From Rothia gullae (GTDB taxonomy: Bacteria > Actinomycetota > Actinomycetes > Actinomycetales > Micrococcaceae), in assembly GCF_024294905.1 (NCBI RefSeq), contig NZ_JANCOC010000010.1, positions 30,347 to 94,346 of the forward strand: 64,000 nucleotides of DNA, given 5' to 3'. How positions within the stretch are numbered: position 1 is the stretch's first letter; the number at the start of each line of letters is the position of its first letter. A program made the position numbers and the translations under genes. Below, one piece after another: positions 61,988-64,000 of the stretch. Below the pieces are notes generated by a model. The model was not told the origin of the DNA, made no database searches, and was given only the letters and a program-made list of their open reading frames with translations.

Positions 61988-62755
61988 ATGTCTACCATGT
62001 ATACCCGCCGCACCGCCCTGACCGCACTGGGTCTGGGAACCGCTGCACTTCTTGCCGCATGTTCCTCGAAGTCTTCCGAATCTTCGGCGACCGCGAGCGC
62101 GTCCACTACCGACTCTTCGACCGCAAGCACTACCGCGTCCGTCTCCCCCACCGCGGAGGCAACCGCCACCGTTGAGGCTGGCCCCAGCATGAAGGGCAAG
62201 GTCGTTCTTGCCGACTACTCCTCCACCGGCACTTTTGAGCCCGGCACCAAGGAGCACAAGGCTGTAAACGTTGCGATTCCCTTGGAGCCGGCGAAGCTGC
62301 GTGAGAACAGTGTTGAGGGTCTGCACGCGTTCATTGCATACTGGCAGGCTACCTTGAACTACCTGCTGCTGACCGGTGACGATGTACGCTTCACGAACAT
62401 TGACCACACCGGCGACTACTCGACTGTGGCTGAGTTCTTCCAGAGCATGTACGCTTCGGAGAGCGGCTGGGTGGTCGGTTCGGAGCATCCGATGATTCTG
62501 TCGCTGACTGCTGATCGCCCGACCAAGGACACCCGCACCGGCTACTACACTTGGGCAACCGAGATGGTGATTGATGGTGCTGAGGGTTCTGGCGTGTACA
62601 GCAAGACTAATAATCGTGTGCAGCCGCTGACCGAGGTGTTCAAGTACCCGGGTAAGCCGGTGGCTGGCCAGATTGTGGCGCACTACCAGGACGGCACTTG
62701 GCGTATGGTGCGTCGTGCTCCGGGTACTGCGTCTGCTTCGCCGGTTTCGTCGTGA
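61988..62755 (+). CDS. DUF6318 family Tat-type lipoprotein, paralogue 6 (divergent)
   Basis: A 255-residue lipoprotein, the most diverged member. TRRTALTALGLGTAALLAAC has the twin arginine and lipobox, but ASDIRPL is replaced by SSKSSES; a Ser/Thr/Ala linker follows, then KGKVVLADYSSTGTFEPG, LRENSVEGLHAFIAYWQATLNYLLLTGDD, and IVAHYQDGTWRMVRRAPG. After the TGA at 62753 a different frame stays open to a TAG at 62863 and encodes more Ser/Ala/Glu repeats, so the protein may have lost a longer tail by frameshift. ATG 61988. Confidence 0.82.
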   Translation: MSTMYTRRTALTALGLGTAALLAACSSKSSESSATASASTTDSSTASTTASVSPTAEATATVEAGPSMKGKVVLADYSSTGTFEPGTKEHKAVNVAIPLEPAKLRENSVEGLHAFIAYWQATLNYLLLTGDDVRFTNIDHTGDYSTVAEFFQSMYASESGWVVGSEHPMILSLTADRPTKDTRTGYYTWATEMVIDGAEGSGVYSKTNNRVQPLTEVFKYPGKPVAGQIVAHYQDGTWRMVRRAPGTASASPVSS

Positions 62756-62888
62756 GCCCGAGCGGTTCGGCTGAGTGTGCTGCGTCTGCGGAGGTGACCG
62801 TTGCAGGTTCTGCTGAGGGTTCGGCGGAGGCTACTACTGCTTCCGCTGAGGCGTCGGCACAGTAGAGTCCGGATCCCCTATATCGCCT

Positions 62889-62953
62889 GAGAAGCCACAT
62901 GTGTTTCGAGAGGCCACCATAAACGTGGCTTTTCGAAACACATGTGGCTTTTC
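62889..62953. repeat. 65-bp dispersed palindrome, copy 5
   Basis: Arms 62889-62918 and 62925-62953, loop about ATAAAC, two mismatches. Located after the last DUF6318 gene, 42 kb from the other four copies, which shows that it is a dispersed genomic repeat and not local to the island. Confidence 0.95.
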
Positions 62954-62990
62954 GCCTTTACTCTTTCTTGAAAAGACAGGTATAAACAAA

Positions 62991-63021
62991 AAGCCTGGCT
63001 TCCGAAGAAACCAGGCTTTTT
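62991..63021 (-). terminator. Terminator associated with the decayed tRNA-Glu copy
   Basis: AAGCCTGGCTTCC...AAACCAGGCTTTTT forms a perfect 9-bp stem with T-runs on both sides. Position and flanks match the terminator behind the intact tRNA-Glu (63191-63229). Confidence 0.85.
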
Positions 63022-63026
63022 CCTAG

Positions 63027-63145
63027 TGTGACCCCAACCGGATGTGAACAGGTGACGGAGGGGCATGATGCCGAGCGCGCGAGGAAATCCATCATGCCCC
63101 GCAGTGCCGCGACGTAAGGAGCGGTGCCGTGAGAGGCTCACGGCG
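63027..63145 (-). pseudogene. Decayed second copy of tRNA-Glu
   Basis: 63028-63054 matches the acceptor and T-arm of the intact tRNA-Glu (GTGACCCCAACCGGAT, then three changes), and GCCGTGAGAGG at 63126-63136 matches its anticodon arm. Between them is a 70-bp unrelated stretch with its own inverted repeat (GGGCATGATG...CATCATGCCC). No cloverleaf can form. The upstream terminator is also duplicated. Confidence 0.65.
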
Positions 63146-63190
63146 GCACCATAGAATCTAAAAGATCATCCGACAGATACAGATATAAAC

Positions 63191-63229
63191 AAAGAAGCTC
63201 CCCAATCTTTCGACTGGAGAGCTTCTTTC
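63191..63229 (-). terminator. Terminator of tRNA-Glu
   Basis: AAAGAAGCTC pairs with GAGCTTCTTT, extended by CCCC/GGA; on the minus strand it ends CTTCTTTGTTT. Confidence 0.8.
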
Positions 63230-63235
63230 CTAGTG

Positions 63236-63308
63236 TGACCCCAACCGGATTTGAACCGGTGTTGCCGCCGTGAGAGGGCGGAGTACTAGGCCGCTATACG
63301 ATGGGGCC
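63236..63308 (-). tRNA. tRNA-Glu (anticodon CTC)
   Basis: On the minus strand GGCCCCA pairs with TGGGGTC; D-arm GTATAGCGGCCTAGTAC-type; anticodon loop CTCTCAC gives CTC; T-arm ACCGGTTCAAATCCGGT. Discriminator A; CCA not encoded. A decayed copy lies 90 bp downstream. Confidence 0.95.
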
Positions 63309-63462
63309 ATGAGACTTGCATCTCTTTTACCAGGTCTCCCTAGCAACACATATAACTATACAGAGGTTCCCGGGAACAGCCAAATCGAAAAGCGGTGAAT
63401 TGAGTCACATATTTTACACCGAGTGCAAGACCCACCGTATAGACTCTTGTCCAGCTAAACAG

Positions 63463-63473
63463 CCCCCCCCCCC
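63463..63473. repeat. C11 homopolymer
   Basis: Eleven C in a row in the 300-bp gap between tRNA-Glu and the surface-protein gene. No gene is seen in 63309-63560. The tract would be prone to slippage; what it controls is unclear. Confidence 0.9.
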
Positions 63474-63560
63474 GGCAGCCATCCGGCAACTCCCCAACAC
63501 CCACCTCCCCACCCACGCCTGCCCCATTCAGGCACGACGGCATCACGGCATCAAGGGCAC

Positions 63561-63593
63561 AAAAATGCGCCCCGCACAGTGTACGGGGCGCAT
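63561..63593 (-). terminator. Terminator of the surface-protein gene
   Basis: On the minus strand ATGCGCCCCGT pairs with ACGGGGCGCAT-type arm (63566-63574 with 63584-63592), then TTTTT. It is 23 bp past the stop codon. Confidence 0.9.
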
Positions 63594-63615
63594 CCGCTCA
63601 AACTAGAGCAAGAAA

Positions 63616-64000
63616 CTATGCCTTGCGGCGGCGCACCATCAGAGCAGCACCCGCAATCAGAGCCACCGAAGCGAAAGCAACCAGCGGCATCACAGCGTTA
63701 GCACCGGTGTTAGCCAAAGGGCCACGCGAAGAGCCAGCGTCGCTCTTAGCAACCGAGGAACCACCGTTGGAAGAATCGGACTTATCATCCTTCACAGCAT
63801 CCGGAACAGACTTGGAGTCAGACTTAGAGTCCTGTGCACCGGTCTTAGCGTCAGACTTCTTATCTTCTGCCTTCTTGTCCTCAGCCTTCTTGTCCTCAGC
63901 CTTCTTGTCCTCAGCCTTCTTGTCCTCAGCCTTCTTGTCCTCAGCCTTCGGGTCAGCAGGCTTCGGGTCAGCAGGCTTCGGGTCAGCAGGCTTCGGGTCA
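63616..64000 (-). CDS. C-terminus of a sortase-anchored, repeat-rich surface protein (5' end outside window)
   Basis: The last 128 codons of a larger gene on the minus strand. Visible in order are PADPK repeats, KKAED repeats, a Ser/Asp/Lys stretch (SDAKTGAQDSKSDSKS), then the cell-wall sorting signal: LANTG, a hydrophobic helix (AVMPLVAFASVALIAGAALM) and the basic tail RRRKA. LAxTG is the variant recognised by class E or housekeeping sortases in actinobacteria. The repeats would extend the ligand-binding head through the wall. The function of the head cannot be told from this part. Confidence 0.9.
   Translation of the reverse strand, partial: DPKPADPKPADPKPADPKAEDKKAEDKKAEDKKAEDKKAEDKKAEDKKSDAKTGAQDSKSDSKSVPDAVKDDKSDSSNGGSSVAKSDAGSSRGPLANTGANAVMPLVAFASVALIAGAALMVRRRKA
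63871..64000. repeat. 15-bp coding tandem repeats in the surface protein
   Basis: Five exact units of CTTCTTGTCCTCAGC (63871-63945; KKAED) followed by three exact units and one partial of CTTCGGGTCAGCAGG (63946-64000; PADPK), all in frame. The array runs on past the window edge. Confidence 0.97.

Noticed and set aside
63022..63236. attL/attR of an integrated island at tRNA-Glu
   Set aside because: The flanked DNA is only about 200 bp and has no integrase; kept as a finding on tRNA duplication but not called as an attachment site.

Overview
The window is a stretch of chromosome from a high-GC Gram-positive bacterium of the Micrococcaceae, most likely Rothia (R. mucilaginosa or a close relative). 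This is an inference from the gene set (PdtaR-type ANTAR regulator, DUF2469, RibM, an MptB-like mannosyltransferase, DUF6318 lipoproteins), the fabD-fabH-acpP-fabF order and the high-GC codon use; no marker gene settles the species.

Layout. 1-3.5 kb: three tandem iron/siderophore-type substrate-binding lipoproteins, the first cut by the window edge. 3.6-15.8 kb: mostly housekeeping genes (an unknown 442-residue protein, yigZ, coaE, rpsA, polA, a dicarboxylate/amino-acid symporter, a thioesterase, a small membrane protein, pdtaR). 16.2-20.9 kb: an accessory island with a broken PIN-like nuclease gene, two unrecognised proteins and an AbiEi-like/DUF559 protein, its genes separated by copies of a 65-bp palindrome. 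20.9-28 kb: ftsY, an MFS exporter, a PIG-V-like mannosyltransferase, trpE-trpC. 28-33.7 kb: a riboflavin operon on the minus strand, led by an FMN riboswitch, in the order ribM-ribD-ribE/ribB fusion-ribA-ribH, with ribH carrying a one-base frameshift. 34.8-38.8 kb: the fatty-acid cluster fabD-fabH-acpP-fabF. 39-47.7 kb: the conserved actinobacterial run rplS-lepB-rnhB-DUF2469-yraN-comM-dprA-xerC. 47.9-57.1 kb: ssb, an anchored HNH nuclease, tRNA-Arg, an MptB-like transferase, orn, tRNA-His, def, rnpB (RNase P RNA), yaaA, a Nif3-like gene, msrA. 57.2-62.9 kb: six tandem paralogous DUF6318 lipoproteins with twin-arginine-like signals, at least two of them decayed. 62.9-64 kb: a fifth palindrome, a decayed tRNA-Glu copy, intact tRNA-Glu, and the C-terminus of a sortase-anchored surface protein.

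Two features run across the window. A 65-bp near-perfect palindrome occurs five times, always beside accessory genes. Short degenerate tandem arrays (period 12-17 bp) sit at the 3' ends of many genes and often begin with a copy of the stop codon and its context. Both look like genome-wide habits of this lineage and are reported as findings together with the lipoprotein array, the RibE-RibB fusion and several single-base lesions. No CRISPR array, transposase, prophage or complete recognised defence system was seen.
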